A DNA stretch of 46,096 bases from Ignavibacteriaceae bacterium (lineage in GTDB: Bacteria > Bacteroidota > Ignavibacteria > Ignavibacteriales > Ignavibacteriaceae). Every line of letters begins with the position of its first letter. Within the stretch, counting starts at the first letter, position 1. Positions 35,414 through 44,061 of the stretch are shown piece by piece. The notes beneath the pieces are model-generated. The model made no database searches. It saw only the letters and a list, made by a program, of their open reading frames with translations, and was not told the DNA's origin. The position numbers were made by a program, and so were the translations under genes. The stretch is taken from contig JADLAF010000047.1 of NCBI GenBank assembly GCA_020848375.1, positions 1 through 46,096 on the forward strand, read 5' to 3'.

Positions 35414-38400
35414 TTTGTTTTTCCCCTTTTACATATTGATTAATATCAGTTGGTAAAATTATCTTAAAACAGGTGCCGGGCTCTTCCATTTTTTCAAGAG
35501 AGATTGAACCGCCGGCATTTTCAATCAGCCGTTTAGTCATTGAAAGCCCCAGCCCCATACCGCCGGATTTGGTTGTGAACCCTTCTCTGAAAATTACTTC
35601 CCGTATTTCCACTGGAATCCCGAGGCCGTTGTCGCAGATAGTTAGTATATAGGAATTATAATCCAGCCAGGTTGAAATAGTTATCCTGGTGGATTTTGCC
35701 TGTATTGCGTTACGTATCAGGTTAACCAACATCCGTCTGAACTGGGATTTGTCCATAACAATCATTATCTGACTATTTTCGTGCGCCACACTGACGGATA
35801 TGCTTTCGTCATTATAAAGTGCTGCCGTGTCATCAATTACTTCAGCCGGGTTCATTTGTCCGGCATTGATGCCTGGCATTCTTGCAAACCGTGAAAATTC
35901 CGATGCAATCTGATTAAGAACTTCAATCTGATTAATTATGGTTCCTGAGACTTTATCAAATATCACATCAAAGTTTTTAGCGCCTGACTTATACGCATGA
36001 ATCAGGTGCTGCATAGTCAGTTTCATTGGTGTAAGAGGATTTTTAATTTCATGTGCCACCTGCCTTGCCATTTCCTTCCACGCTGCCTCACGCTCAAGGG
36101 AACTAAGGTCTTTCTGATTCCGCTGAAGTTCGCTGGTCATATTTTCAAAGCCCTTCATCAGTTCCTTAAGCTCGCCCCTGACGTTACCGGGTATATCATA
36201 GGAATAGTCGCCACCAGCAACCGAATGTGTAGCTTTAGTAAGTTTTTTAATTGGCATAGATATTTTATTTGCCATAAAGCTGCTGATGATGATTACAAGC
36301 AGAATAGCAAGTGAGTAAACACCAAAAAGGATGATATCAATTTCTACCGGGAGGATTATAGGACGCACTTTATTAAAAAGACTATTAACCTCCAGGATAT
36401 ACTCCTGATTCCGGAACGCAATTTTTCGAAACTGCGAGATTGAGGTCATACCTCCGTAAGATACTGTTCTGAAATCATCCCTCATACCTTCGCGGTAGAG
36501 TATGTGAAGTGTAACGGGTTGCAGACGTGGGGGGATAAGTTCTGCCTCCTCAAGTTGTTTAAGAGTAGTATAAATGAGCTGATTATTCTGATAAATACTA
36601 AAATGAATTCCAAGATTGCGGAAGGTATTTTTATAGATTTCAGGAGATTTATTGCTGCTGCTTTTTTCTCCTTCCCGCGTTAAAAAGTTCGAGACAACAG
36701 AAGATTTTTCATTGAGCAGGTTTCGCAGCCCCTCTTCTGATTTCTGAGTTATATTTACCCTGTTATACACTGCAAGCACTACCATAGGAATGATGGCTAT
36801 GAAAAGGAATGCAATGAGAAGCTGCATCCTGAATGTATATTGTGGCAATGCACTCTTTTTCAGAGAGATGAGAAACGAAACGCCATACCATATCAAGGAA
36901 AAAAGTGAATGAATGATAAACAGTTTAAAAAAGTTAAACAGGTTCCAGGCGAAGGTGCGAATTCTTATACCGGTTGCGGTGATAGTGCTTTTACCGGTAA
37001 TTTCATTTATGTTGGCGTAAAAAAGGTACTCTTCTGTACCGGGTTTATACGTTATCCATTTTTCACCTGATTCACTGAAAGTGGAATCCAGCAGCAGTGT
37101 CATCAGTTTTTTATCAGGATAAAATTCACCCTCAGTATAAACAAGCTCCTTGTTCTGGAAGTTGAGCATGGTAAGGTTTTCATTCTCAAGAGTACTCCTC
37201 CATCTCGTATCGGCAGATTTAATAAGAGGGAAGTCAGATTTCTCATGAATCTTTTCTGTATGATACAAAAAACAGATTGCTATATATGATACCGATTCAT
37301 CTGGCGAAGTGAAAGGAGTTACTCCTACTAACTGAATACGTTCTTTGTCAGCGCTGAAGGGAGTGAAACTGAATACCGCGGGGGAGCTAATTTTAAGATA
37401 AGAAAGCAGAGAAGGGACAATATCTATGCCATCAAGATTATACCCGAATCCGCCGAAAATTTTTTTATTCTTGTCAAGAAAGTAAATTCCGGAAGCGTTC
37501 AGTTCTCGCGAAAAGGCGAATTTTTTCCAGAGCGTATATGCTTCCGCCTCAGGATGAAGGATACCTCTTTGGATAGCTCCTTTTGCACGAAGCATTTCAG
37601 GAATGGTTTCAAGAGCATCAGTCATAAGAAACTGATAAAGTCCCGGATTCTTCCTGTTGTATTCAAAAGCTGCGGTCTTTAACTCTTCTTTGGTAAGTTC
37701 TGAATTAAAATAATTCATAAATGAAACAGAAATCACGGAGGCCAGAAGCAAGGCAGGAATTTGAAATCCTCCTGATGGTTTTTCGCTATATATATAATAG
37801 GCAATAAGCACCGCCACAAGTGAGATAAACACAACCGCGAGGGGAAACGTTACAACCGGATTTGCCGTGAAGAAAAGTAAAAAGGAAGTAAAGAGCAACG
37901 CGGGAATGAATATAATAACGTAAGAGAGGTTACCTGAAGTAAAACCTGAAAGGCGGTAGTTTTTTAGCAGGAGCACAGCTCCGCTCAACAGAAAAAGAAA
38001 TACACCGCCGCCTGAGAGGAAAACTCCCAGATTCATTGCAAGAGCCGGAACCGAGGGGATTAGTGAGGGATCCTTAAAAAAGCTCAGTGAAGAGTCAAAG
38101 ATCACACTCCTCATTGAAGCAGCGTAACCTCTCAGAACCAAAGCGGCAAGCGCACCATAAAAGATTACGCCGGCTATATAAAGAATTCTGCCCGAGACTG
38201 ATGGTTCTTTTTTTAATTTGTCTGACTGTACCGAATAAGCAGAACTGAATGCCGCGAGAATGAAGAAAAATAATGCCGTTACCAGAAACTCAGCGGGGGA
38301 CTTTACTATTCCACCTCCGAACGCGGAAGAGAAGTAGGCCGGATTGGTGAGCTCAGCCGGTAAAATTATGGAGACAATATCTAATGAATAGACTATCCAT

Positions 38401-39281
38401 CTGAAAAGCACCAGAAAAAGAAATAAGAGTAAAAGCCGGATGCTCAGATAGGGAATTCGGTTATAATCCTTTCTGACACCGAGCAGGATGCTTATAAGAA
38501 TACTGATAAGAAGTAGAGACTGAACAAAGCTAATCCCGTCAACAAAGGAATCCTGTGACTCAGGTCCAGACGGAAGTTTGTAATGTATATACCCCAGTTT
38601 ATTGCCTGACGTGCTGATCAAGGGAACGCTCAGAGTATCTGAACTTTCAGCCAAAGTATCGGACTCTGATAACTCTAACCGGAAACCCGATTTATCATAA
38701 TTCTGAAGTTTGGTGAAAAGCAAATTTTGGTAGCCGGGGTAAAGCTCGCTTTCGGAAAAAACAGGAATTCCCATGCAGAGTGAAAAAATCTGAGGTCCAA
38801 CTCGGAGGGTATCAACTATGGTAAATGAGGTGAAAACTGCTCCGGGTAAGAAAAAACCTGCTCCAGGAGTGAACGGCTGCTCCACTGCTGAAGAAACCGA
38901 GAGGGGATAGCTGTTGTTATATGCAAGAAGACTTCCGCCCCTGTCATAAATTTCTATGTTATACTTACTGAGACTGTCGGTGGCTAAAAGTAAAAACAGT
39001 GAATCATAGTCAACTCGTTCAATAAGAAGCAGCTTTGAAACTTCACGTCTTAACTGATAAAAATCAGTATTGAGCTTTTGTTCGGCTGACCTAAAAATCT
39101 GTATGGTTTTAAGAGAAAGTTCTCCGGTTAGTCTGGCGCGTTCTTCGGGAAATGATTCAATCTGATTACGGATGAGGTAAGGAGTAAGAATTCCGAGCAG
39201 AATAATCCCCAGAGTAAGAATAATTGTTACAAGAAAATACTTTCTTGTTCCGCTGAACCGGGTAAGGAGTTTCTCAATCAC
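35406..39281 (-). CDS. Large NtrY-like sensor histidine kinase
   Basis: Membrane two-component sensor of 1291 residues, unusually long. Order: membrane segment (about 16-36), extracytoplasmic region (about 40-245), some eight hydrophobic segments (about 250-520), a second soluble stretch, two more membrane segments near 790-840, a third extracytoplasmic stretch, and a final membrane segment. Then HAMP (NKISMPIKKLTKATHSVAGGDY), DHp with phospho-acceptor His1077 in VAHEIKNPLTP, and HATPase with NLIRNAIQA, DNGLGIP and GGMGLGLSMTKRLIENAGG. The NPLTP form fits NtrY-type kinases. Starts at GTG 39281, sharing one base with the upstream stop. No response regulator is nearby. Confidence 0.92.
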   Translation of the reverse strand: MIEKLLTRFSGTRKYFLVTIILTLGIILLGILTPYLIRNQIESFPEERARLTGELSLKTIQIFRSAEQKLNTDFYQLRREVSKLLLIERVDYDSLFLLLATDSLSKYNIEIYDRGGSLLAYNNSYPLSVSSAVEQPFTPGAGFFLPGAVFTSFTIVDTLRVGPQIFSLCMGIPVFSESELYPGYQNLLFTKLQNYDKSGFRLELSESDTLAESSDTLSVPLISTSGNKLGYIHYKLPSGPESQDSFVDGISFVQSLLLISILISILLGVRKDYNRIPYLSIRLLLLFLFLVLFRWIVYSLDIVSIILPAELTNPAYFSSAFGGGIVKSPAEFLVTALFFFILAAFSSAYSVQSDKLKKEPSVSGRILYIAGVIFYGALAALVLRGYAASMRSVIFDSSLSFFKDPSLIPSVPALAMNLGVFLSGGGVFLFLLSGAVLLLKNYRLSGFTSGNLSYVIIFIPALLFTSFLLFFTANPVVTFPLAVVFISLVAVLIAYYIYSEKPSGGFQIPALLLASVISVSFMNYFNSELTKEELKTAAFEYNRKNPGLYQFLMTDALETIPEMLRAKGAIQRGILHPEAEAYTLWKKFAFSRELNASGIYFLDKNKKIFGGFGYNLDGIDIVPSLLSYLKISSPAVFSFTPFSADKERIQLVGVTPFTSPDESVSYIAICFLYHTEKIHEKSDFPLIKSADTRWRSTLENENLTMLNFQNKELVYTEGEFYPDKKLMTLLLDSTFSESGEKWITYKPGTEEYLFYANINEITGKSTITATGIRIRTFAWNLFNFFKLFIIHSLFSLIWYGVSFLISLKKSALPQYTFRMQLLIAFLFIAIIPMVVLAVYNRVNITQKSEEGLRNLLNEKSSVVSNFLTREGEKSSSNKSPEIYKNTFRNLGIHFSIYQNNQLIYTTLKQLEEAELIPPRLQPVTLHILYREGMRDDFRTVSYGGMTSISQFRKIAFRNQEYILEVNSLFNKVRPIILPVEIDIILFGVYSLAILLVIIISSFMANKISMPIKKLTKATHSVAGGDYSYDIPGNVRGELKELMKGFENMTSELQRNQKDLSSLEREAAWKEMARQVAHEIKNPLTPMKLTMQHLIHAYKSGAKNFDVIFDKVSGTIINQIEVLNQIASEFSRFARMPGINAGQMNPAEVIDDTAALYNDESISVSVAHENSQIMIVMDKSQFRRMLVNLIRNAIQAKSTRITISTWLDYNSYILTICDNGLGIPVEIREVIFREGFTTKSGGMGLGLSMTKRLIENAGGSISLEKMEEPGTCFKIILPTDINQYVKGEKQNG

Positions 39282-39775
39282 TATTTAATGGTTAATTGGG
39301 AGATATACCAGTTGTTCCCCGCTTTGTTTAGGGATATATAAACCTGAGCCGAAGACTTTCGGTTCTTGGTTTCAAACTGAAGCACACCGGTGGCATAAGG
39401 GCTGCCCCCTGGCTCAATGATACTAAACCTGAAACTTGAGGGATTGAGAGCTTTTAGAAAATCCTGCAATATATAGAACGCCTGATTCGGACTATAGTAA
39501 CCTGATGCGGTTGAGGAAAGACTGAGGTATGTCTGCCCGGTTATGTATTTCGAAAAGGCAGAAACATTTCCTGTAGCAAGCCCGCGGCTTATGGATGTAA
39601 ATATATTACGCACATCATCATTTTCGCCGGAGCGTTCATAAGCAGAAACAGTCGAAAACATAATGACTGCTGCAAGGAGTATCCACCTGAATGAAAGATG
39701 TTTAAACAGAGAAACCGGAGAGGGCCTCTCTCCGGTGTTCTGTCTTATGATAATAGTTGTTTTATTTCGAATCAT
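39281..39775 (-). CDS. DUF4783 domain exported protein
   Basis: Function unknown. The 164 residues have an unusually long polar N-terminus (about 28 residues, with eight Arg/Lys) before the hydrophobic signal segment WILLAAVIMFSTVSAY. The rest matches DUF4783 of Bacteroidota, an NTF2-like fold: IFTSISRGLATGNVSAFSKYITGQTYLSL, YYSPNQAFYILQDFLKALNPSSFRF, and GVLQFETKNRKSSAQVYISLNKAGNNWYISQLTIK. It lies 10 nt after the FN3 lipoprotein gene and its stop shares a base with the kinase GTG. The order suggests it is an envelope partner of the kinase, which is inference. Confidence 0.8.
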   Translation of the reverse strand: MIRNKTTIIIRQNTGERPSPVSLFKHLSFRWILLAAVIMFSTVSAYERSGENDDVRNIFTSISRGLATGNVSAFSKYITGQTYLSLSSTASGYYSPNQAFYILQDFLKALNPSSFRFSIIEPGGSPYATGVLQFETKNRKSSAQVYISLNKAGNNWYISQLTIK

Positions 39776-39785
39776 TACGGATTAT

Positions 39786-40586
39786 TTACCGTGTAAAACT
39801 TCTGGTTAAGATATTTCTTTCCTGTGAAACCGGTTTCAGCATTCTGCTTCCTTCAACTTCCTGATAAGCCCAGTCAAAGACAACTCTTTCACTGGTGATG
39901 CGGTTGATTCTGATCTTTGCGAAATGGTTGTTCCAGGTCCAAATAATGTACGTGTGTCCTACTCGTGCAACTGCATCTTTAGTGGATGACCATCCACTTT
40001 CAGGTGCACGGGTTATTTCGTACAGGTCAATCGTAGGACCCATATCCTTTATGTCGGTGTCGTCCCATACGTTCAGATAGAACTGACCATTATAGTTTTC
40101 AAAGAAGAAATCAGAAAGATTATCGTCATAAGCAACAATTCTCTCAGTTATCAGGTTGTAGCCGGAGTTATTCGGAAATCTACGGTAATCAAATATTGCC
40201 TGATCATAACCTTCCGGTCTCGGAATAACGTAGCTATAATCAGAACTGAGCGAGCTTTCGTTGCCCGAATAATCAAATGCTGCAACAGCGTAAAAATACG
40301 TATTTCCGTTGATTACTCCGTCATCAAGGAAATAATTCCTGCGGGTCGAGCCGATCAGCTCATATCTTCCGTTATAGGAAGAACTTACGTAAACATTATA
40401 ACCGGAAACATCTGAGGAGCGGCTTTCGTCCCAGAAAAGCTCAATCAAGCCGTCACCATTCATAATCAGCAGATTCGAAGGTGCTGCCGGAGGAGTGTAA
40501 TCCGCCTCATAACCATACTCCTCACATCCGGTGAGAAGTAAACTTCCTGCGAGAAGAAGTATCGAAAAAACTATGTTGCGTGTCAT
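39786..40586 (-). CDS. FN3-domain lipoprotein
   Basis: Function unknown. The 266 residues begin with a textbook lipoprotein signal, SILLLAGSLLLTGC (Cys21). A fibronectin type III domain follows (about 32-118, TPPAAPSNLLIMNGDGLIELFWDES...YNVYVSS...YFYAVAAFDYSGNES). A C-terminal domain of about 140 residues, rich in Tyr, Trp and Asp, matches no family I recognise (RHTYIIWTWNNHFAKI-like end). The ATG has AGGAAAGGA upstream. It is the first gene of the six-gene minus-strand operon reaching to 29370, so its upstream region should hold the operon promoter. Confidence 0.8.
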   Translation of the reverse strand: MTRNIVFSILLLAGSLLLTGCEEYGYEADYTPPAAPSNLLIMNGDGLIELFWDESRSSDVSGYNVYVSSSYNGRYELIGSTRRNYFLDDGVINGNTYFYAVAAFDYSGNESSLSSDYSYVIPRPEGYDQAIFDYRRFPNNSGYNLITERIVAYDDNLSDFFFENYNGQFYLNVWDDTDIKDMGPTIDLYEITRAPESGWSSTKDAVARVGHTYIIWTWNNHFAKIRINRITSERVVFDWAYQEVEGSRMLKPVSQERNILTRSFTR

Positions 40587-40691
40587 TTTGGTATCCTTTC
40601 CTGATGTACTTTACTCAGGGGATACAATTAGAGTGCCAGAATAAATGCTTAAAAATCATTCATTTTAAGGCCATCACAACATCATTTGTCT

Positions 40692-40721
40692 AAAAAAATA
40701 GTCACATCTTGTGTACTATTT
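40692..40721 (-). terminator. Intrinsic terminator of the pyr operon
   Basis: On the minus strand AAATAGT pairs with ACTATTT, extended inward by CACA-AGA-TGTG with one bulged A. A T7 run follows directly (A7 at 40692-40698 on the plus strand). It lies about 20 nt beyond the pyrC stop. The rest of the 156-nt gap up to 40586 shows nothing else clear. Confidence 0.75.
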
Positions 40722-40742
40722 ACTACCCGGACCGGGGTGAGT

Positions 40743-42017
40743 TCAGGCGTCGTTCTGGAACAGCTGATTCTTATTGATAACGCCTAATGATTTTCCCCTG
40801 AGCGTGAATCCGTCAAAAGGGGAGTTACGGCTTTTTGATCTGAACTTCTTAACATCAACCTTCCACTCAAGCTCCGGATTAAAAATCGTCAGGTTTGCTT
40901 CCTCTCCGGTTCTGATCGCAGGAACTTTAAGATTCAGGATTTTCCTCGGGTTCACAGCCATTTTCATAACAACATCAGCAGGGGTGAGATGCCCCTTGTG
41001 GAGCAGTTCGGTACAGGTGAATCCTATTGCCGTTTCAAGCCCCAGAATTCCATTTGGGGCATACTCAAATTCCATCTCCTTCTCTTCAGGGGAGTGGGGG
41101 GCATGGTCGGTGGCAATAACATCAATGGTGCCATCTTTAAGGCCGGCAATCATTGCCTCAACGTCTTTTCCGGTGCGGAGCGGGGGATTCATCTTTGCAT
41201 TTGTGTCATACGTGGTGACAGCTTCATCGGTAAGGGTAAAATGATGCGGGGCCACCTCCGCCGTAACTTTAATTCCTTTTGCTTTCCCTTCACGGACTAA
41301 CTGAACCGCCTTTGCAGTACTAATATGCGCGATATGCACCCTGGCACCTGTCATTTCAGCCATCATGATATCACGTGAGACGGTAAGTTCCTCAGCGATT
41401 GATGGAATGCCTGGCAGACCGAGTTTAGTGGAAGTGATTCCCTCGTGCATTGCCCCTCCGGCCAGGGTTTCATCTTCACAGTGTTCGATAACCGGCTTAT
41501 CATACATTTTTGCGTACTCCATAACCCGGCGGAGAATCTTTGCAGTTTTGATAGCAACGCCATCGTCAGAAAATGCAACGGCACCGGCTTCAACTAATTC
41601 TCCGATCGGGGCAATCAGTTCCCCCTTTCGCTCGGATGTTGCCGCACCGATAACATAAACATCAACCAGATGCCCTTCTGCGCGTTTGCGTATATATTCA
41701 ACCACTTCAGCAGAATCAATTGACGGTTCGGTATTGGGCATACAGGCAACTGCGGTGAACCCTCCCGCTGCCGCAGCATCGGATCCGGTGGTGATGGTTT
41801 CTTCATCCTCACGCCCAGGTTCGCGTAAATGAATGTGCATATCCATCAGACCGGGAACTACCAAAGCACCGTTAACATCCCAGACTTCAATCTCTTTTTC
41901 ACCTTCAGGGAGCGGGCCGATGGAGGTGATAACTCCGTTTTTGATAAGCAGTCCACCTCTGGTATCCACTCCGGTTACCGGGTCAAGCAGATGCGCGTTT
42001 TTGATATATATATCCAT
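40743..42017 (-). CDS. pyrC: Dihydroorotase (class I)
   Basis: Zinc enzyme closing carbamoyl-aspartate to dihydroorotate, step three of UMP synthesis. The 424 residues carry the metal site MDMHIHLREPG (His61, His63), the substrate motif ACMPNTEPS, FSDDGVAI, EHCEDETL, ARVHIAHIST and IATDHAPHSPEEK, all of the bacterial class I (PyrC/AllB-like) type. The ATG has AGAGGA upstream and begins 20 nt after pyrB. Dihydroorotase rather than allantoinase is supported by the pyr operon context. Class I enzymes often form complexes with aspartate carbamoyltransferase, which fits the adjacent gene. Confidence 0.96.
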   Translation of the reverse strand: MDIYIKNAHLLDPVTGVDTRGGLLIKNGVITSIGPLPEGEKEIEVWDVNGALVVPGLMDMHIHLREPGREDEETITTGSDAAAAGGFTAVACMPNTEPSIDSAEVVEYIRKRAEGHLVDVYVIGAATSERKGELIAPIGELVEAGAVAFSDDGVAIKTAKILRRVMEYAKMYDKPVIEHCEDETLAGGAMHEGITSTKLGLPGIPSIAEELTVSRDIMMAEMTGARVHIAHISTAKAVQLVREGKAKGIKVTAEVAPHHFTLTDEAVTTYDTNAKMNPPLRTGKDVEAMIAGLKDGTIDVIATDHAPHSPEEKEMEFEYAPNGILGLETAIGFTCTELLHKGHLTPADVVMKMAVNPRKILNLKVPAIRTGEEANLTIFNPELEWKVDVKKFRSKSRNSPFDGFTLRGKSLGVINKNQLFQNDA

Positions 42018-42037
42018 GTTATCCTCTTCAGCTTTTC

Positions 42038-42958
42038 TTAATTTTGTGTGCCTAATAAAAAGAGTACAGCCATGCGCACTGCTACTCCGTTGGTTACCTG
42101 GTCAAGGATGACCTGATGTTCTCCGTCTGCCACTTCTGCTGAAAGCTCAACTCCTCTGTTAATAGGGCCGGGGTGCAGTATCAGAACATCCTTTTTATTT
42201 TTCTCCAAACGCTGTGTATCAATGCCGTAAAACTTCTGATACTCGCGTATGGAAGGGAAGTACTCCCTTGCTTTCCGCTCAAGCTGAATGCGCAGAACGT
42301 TTAGCACATCGTTGGCCTGAATAGCATCATCAATATTATAATACACATCAACTCCCAGTTCTTTTATAAAGGGGGGAATCATGGTAGCCGGACCGCAGAC
42401 TGAAACTTTTGCTCCCATGGTGGTCAGTCCGTATATATTTGAGAGAGCTACCCGGCTGTGTGAGATATCACCCACGATGCAAACCCTTACCCCCTCAAGG
42501 TGCCCTAGTTTTTCGCGGATTGAATACATATCAAGCAGCCCCTGAGTCGGATGTTCATGTGTTCCGTCGCCGGCATTAATAATTTTTGAGCCGGATATAC
42601 GGGTCAGATATTGCGGAACTCCGGCGGAAGCATGGCGGACGACAATCATATCCACCTTCATCGCCTCAATGTTGCGTACGGTATCCTTAAATGATTCTCC
42701 TTTAGTCACACTGCTTGTTGAAACAGAAAAGTTCAGACTGTCAGCAGAAAGCCGCCGTTCTGCCAGTTCAAAAGAAATTCTGGTGCGGGTGGAATTTTCG
42801 TAAAAGAGATTAACAACAGTTTTGCCCTGAAGTGTGGGGACTTTCTTTATCGGTCGTTCAATTACTTCGCGGAAGGTGACTGCAGTATCAAGGATTTCCT
42901 GAATGTCCTCTCGTGAAACGCCGTCTAAGCCTAGAAGATGTTTAATGCTCAAAGCCAT
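42038..42958 (-). CDS. pyrB: Aspartate carbamoyltransferase catalytic subunit
   Basis: Joins carbamoyl phosphate and aspartate, step two of pyrimidine synthesis. The 306 residues show the carbamoyl-phosphate loop FYENSTRTRISFE, VTKGESFKDTVRNIEAM, RHASAGVP, GDGTHEHPTQGLLD, VCIVGDISHSRVA, RIQLERKAREYFPS and the end ILHPGPINRGVEL. Normal length. No pyrI regulatory subunit follows; instead pyrC does, so this is the type of operon where ATCase works without PyrI and control comes from PyrR. It starts 3 nt after the pyrR stop. Confidence 0.97.
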   Translation of the reverse strand: MALSIKHLLGLDGVSREDIQEILDTAVTFREVIERPIKKVPTLQGKTVVNLFYENSTRTRISFELAERRLSADSLNFSVSTSSVTKGESFKDTVRNIEAMKVDMIVVRHASAGVPQYLTRISGSKIINAGDGTHEHPTQGLLDMYSIREKLGHLEGVRVCIVGDISHSRVALSNIYGLTTMGAKVSVCGPATMIPPFIKELGVDVYYNIDDAIQANDVLNVLRIQLERKAREYFPSIREYQKFYGIDTQRLEKNKKDVLILHPGPINRGVELSAEVADGEHQVILDQVTNGVAVRMAVLFLLGTQN

Positions 42959-42961
42959 GGC

Positions 42962-43519
42962 CTATGCTTCTCCTTTCAGCCCGCTGCTATCCACCAAATA
43001 GACCGCATCTTCATTATCAATTTCCTTCATCTTCAGTTTTATTTCCTCATCAACAGAGGTCGGGGTGTTTTTGCCGACATAATCAGCACGGATTGGAAGC
43101 TCGCGGTGTCCGCGGTCAACCAGACAACAGAGCTGAATGGTCGCAGGTCTGCCAAACTCCATAATTGCACAGAGTGCTGAGCGTACCGTTCTTCCGGTAT
43201 AAAGCACATCATCGATCAGGATAACATCTTTACCGGTTATATCTGCGGTTATGTTTGAAACCGAAACAGTCGGCTGTTTAAGGTTTGTGCGGAAATCATC
43301 CCGGTAGAGGGTTACATCCAAAATGGCCAGCGGAACTTCTTTCTTTTCAATCTCACGGATTTTGGCTGCAATCCTCTTTGCAACGAATTCACCGCGGGTT
43401 CGCATTCCCATCAGGATGATATTTTCTGAGCCGTTATTATGCTCAAGAATCTCGTGGGAAAGCCGGGTGATGATACGTTGGATTGCGGTTTCATCCAGAA
43501 TGGTGGCTTTAATCTGCAT
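42962..43519 (-). CDS. pyrR: Bifunctional pyr-operon regulator / uracil phosphoribosyltransferase PyrR
   Basis: UMP-sensing RNA-binding attenuator protein in Firmicutes; also has weak UPRTase activity. The ATG at 43519 gives MQIKATILDETAIQRIITRLSHEI, the normal PyrR N-terminus; a TTG at 43534 would add five residues. Core motifs are ILMGMRTRGEFVA, VPLAILDVTLYRDDF, the PRPP loop VILIDDVLYTGRTVRSA, and LCCLVDRGHRELPIRADYVGKN. First gene of pyrR-pyrB-pyrC. I saw no clear PyrR-binding hairpin of the Bacillus type in the 5' leader; a short ORF overlaps its start instead. Confidence 0.95.
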   Translation of the reverse strand: MQIKATILDETAIQRIITRLSHEILEHNNGSENIILMGMRTRGEFVAKRIAAKIREIEKKEVPLAILDVTLYRDDFRTNLKQPTVSVSNITADITGKDVILIDDVLYTGRTVRSALCAIMEFGRPATIQLCCLVDRGHRELPIRADYVGKNTPTSVDEEIKLKMKEIDNEDAVYLVDSSGLKGEA

Positions 43520-43583
43520 GGGGGTATGGCTCAACTTTCTGAAGACAATGCTTCATGGAGGCACAGGGGAGGGAAATTTTCAT
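43509..43583 (-). CDS. Possible 24-residue leader ORF overlapping pyrR start
   Basis: Begins ATG at 43583 with AGAAGG placed six nt upstream, encodes MKISLPCASM followed by 14 more residues, and stops at 43509, eight bases inside pyrR and in a different frame. The pyrR ATG has no Shine-Dalgarno of its own. The layout would allow translational coupling or leader-peptide control. It has no family support, so it may be chance. Confidence 0.35.
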   Translation of the reverse strand: MKISLPCASMKHCLQKVEPYPHAD

Positions 43584-43631
43584 GGGTACCTTCTCTACTT
43601 CTCGAATAGAATTAAAGGAAAAAATGTTTTG

Positions 43632-43639
43632 CAAATATA
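43632..43639 (-). promoter_or_regulatory. Candidate -7 promoter element of the pyr operon
   Basis: TATATTTG on the minus strand matches TAnnTTTG exactly and lies about 110 nt before pyrR. I found no good TTTG or TTGACA partner at the proper distance, so this rests on one box. Confidence 0.3.
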
Positions 43640-43697
43640 GGTAAAAACTGAATCCAAGACGGTGTGAAGTGGTTATTTGTAAGAAAATTATCATTTA

Positions 43698-43729
43698 AAG
43701 AAACTTTCAAGATTTCTTGAAAGTTTCTT
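43698..43729. promoter_or_regulatory. Palindromic operator of the RHH-PIN operon
   Basis: Two 14-bp arms, AAGAAACTTTCAAG (43698-43711) and CTTGAAAGTTTCTT (43716-43729), are exact reverse complements around a 4-nt centre. The right arm ends on the first two bases of the -35 hexamer. This is the expected layout for autorepression by the ribbon-helix-helix antitoxin. Confidence 0.7.
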
Positions 43730-43756
43730 GACAATTAATCCTAAAGGTCTTAAATT
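43728..43756 (+). promoter_or_regulatory. Sigma70-type promoter of the RHH-PIN operon
   Basis: TTGACA (43728-43733), a 17-nt spacer and TAAATT (43751-43756) make a near-consensus promoter, 36 nt before the antitoxin start. The -35 box overlaps the palindrome just upstream. Confidence 0.7.
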
Positions 43757-43791
43757 AGTCTCACGATTAAACCACAATTTGAGGAAAAGCC

Positions 43792-44061
43792 ATGCCCGGG
43801 ATAAGGAAAACATCCGGCAAAAAGCTGAAAGTAGGCACCGTCCTTGATGAGCAAATCTATCAGCAGCTTAAAGAACGCGCTGTTAAAGAAGGACGCACAA
43901 TAAGCGATGTCATTCAGGAGGCGATAGTTGCATACAACGCCAATCCGGTGATAGACCTTGAAGCAAGGAGAAGGGCAGCCAAAGATTTTTTAACTAGTCC
44001 ATATAAACTGACAAAAGAAGAAATTCAGGAAATTTTAGATATGGACTATTACGACCAATGA
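43792..44061 (+). CDS. Ribbon-helix-helix antitoxin
   Basis: Predicted DNA-binding antitoxin for the PIN toxin that follows. The 89 residues start ATG with AGGAAA upstream. A basic N-terminus (PGIRKTSGKKLK) leads into a ribbon-helix-helix fold (about 12-52): KVGTVLDEQIYQQLKERAVKEGRTISDVIQEAI, the CopG/Arc pattern of one beta strand and two helices. The acidic C-terminal tail (from about 60, ending ILDMDYYDQ) is the likely toxin-wrapping part. It overlaps the toxin gene by 4 nt (ATGA). Autoregulation through the palindrome at 43698-43729 is probable. The exact antitoxin subfamily is not clear to me. Confidence 0.85.
   Translation: MPGIRKTSGKKLKVGTVLDEQIYQQLKERAVKEGRTISDVIQEAIVAYNANPVIDLEARRRAAKDFLTSPYKLTKEEIQEILDMDYYDQ

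Noticed and set aside
43520-43640. Bacillus-type PyrR-binding hairpin in the pyr leader
   Set aside because: I looked for the conserved AGxCCxGxGAGGxU-like loop on the minus strand and did not find it.
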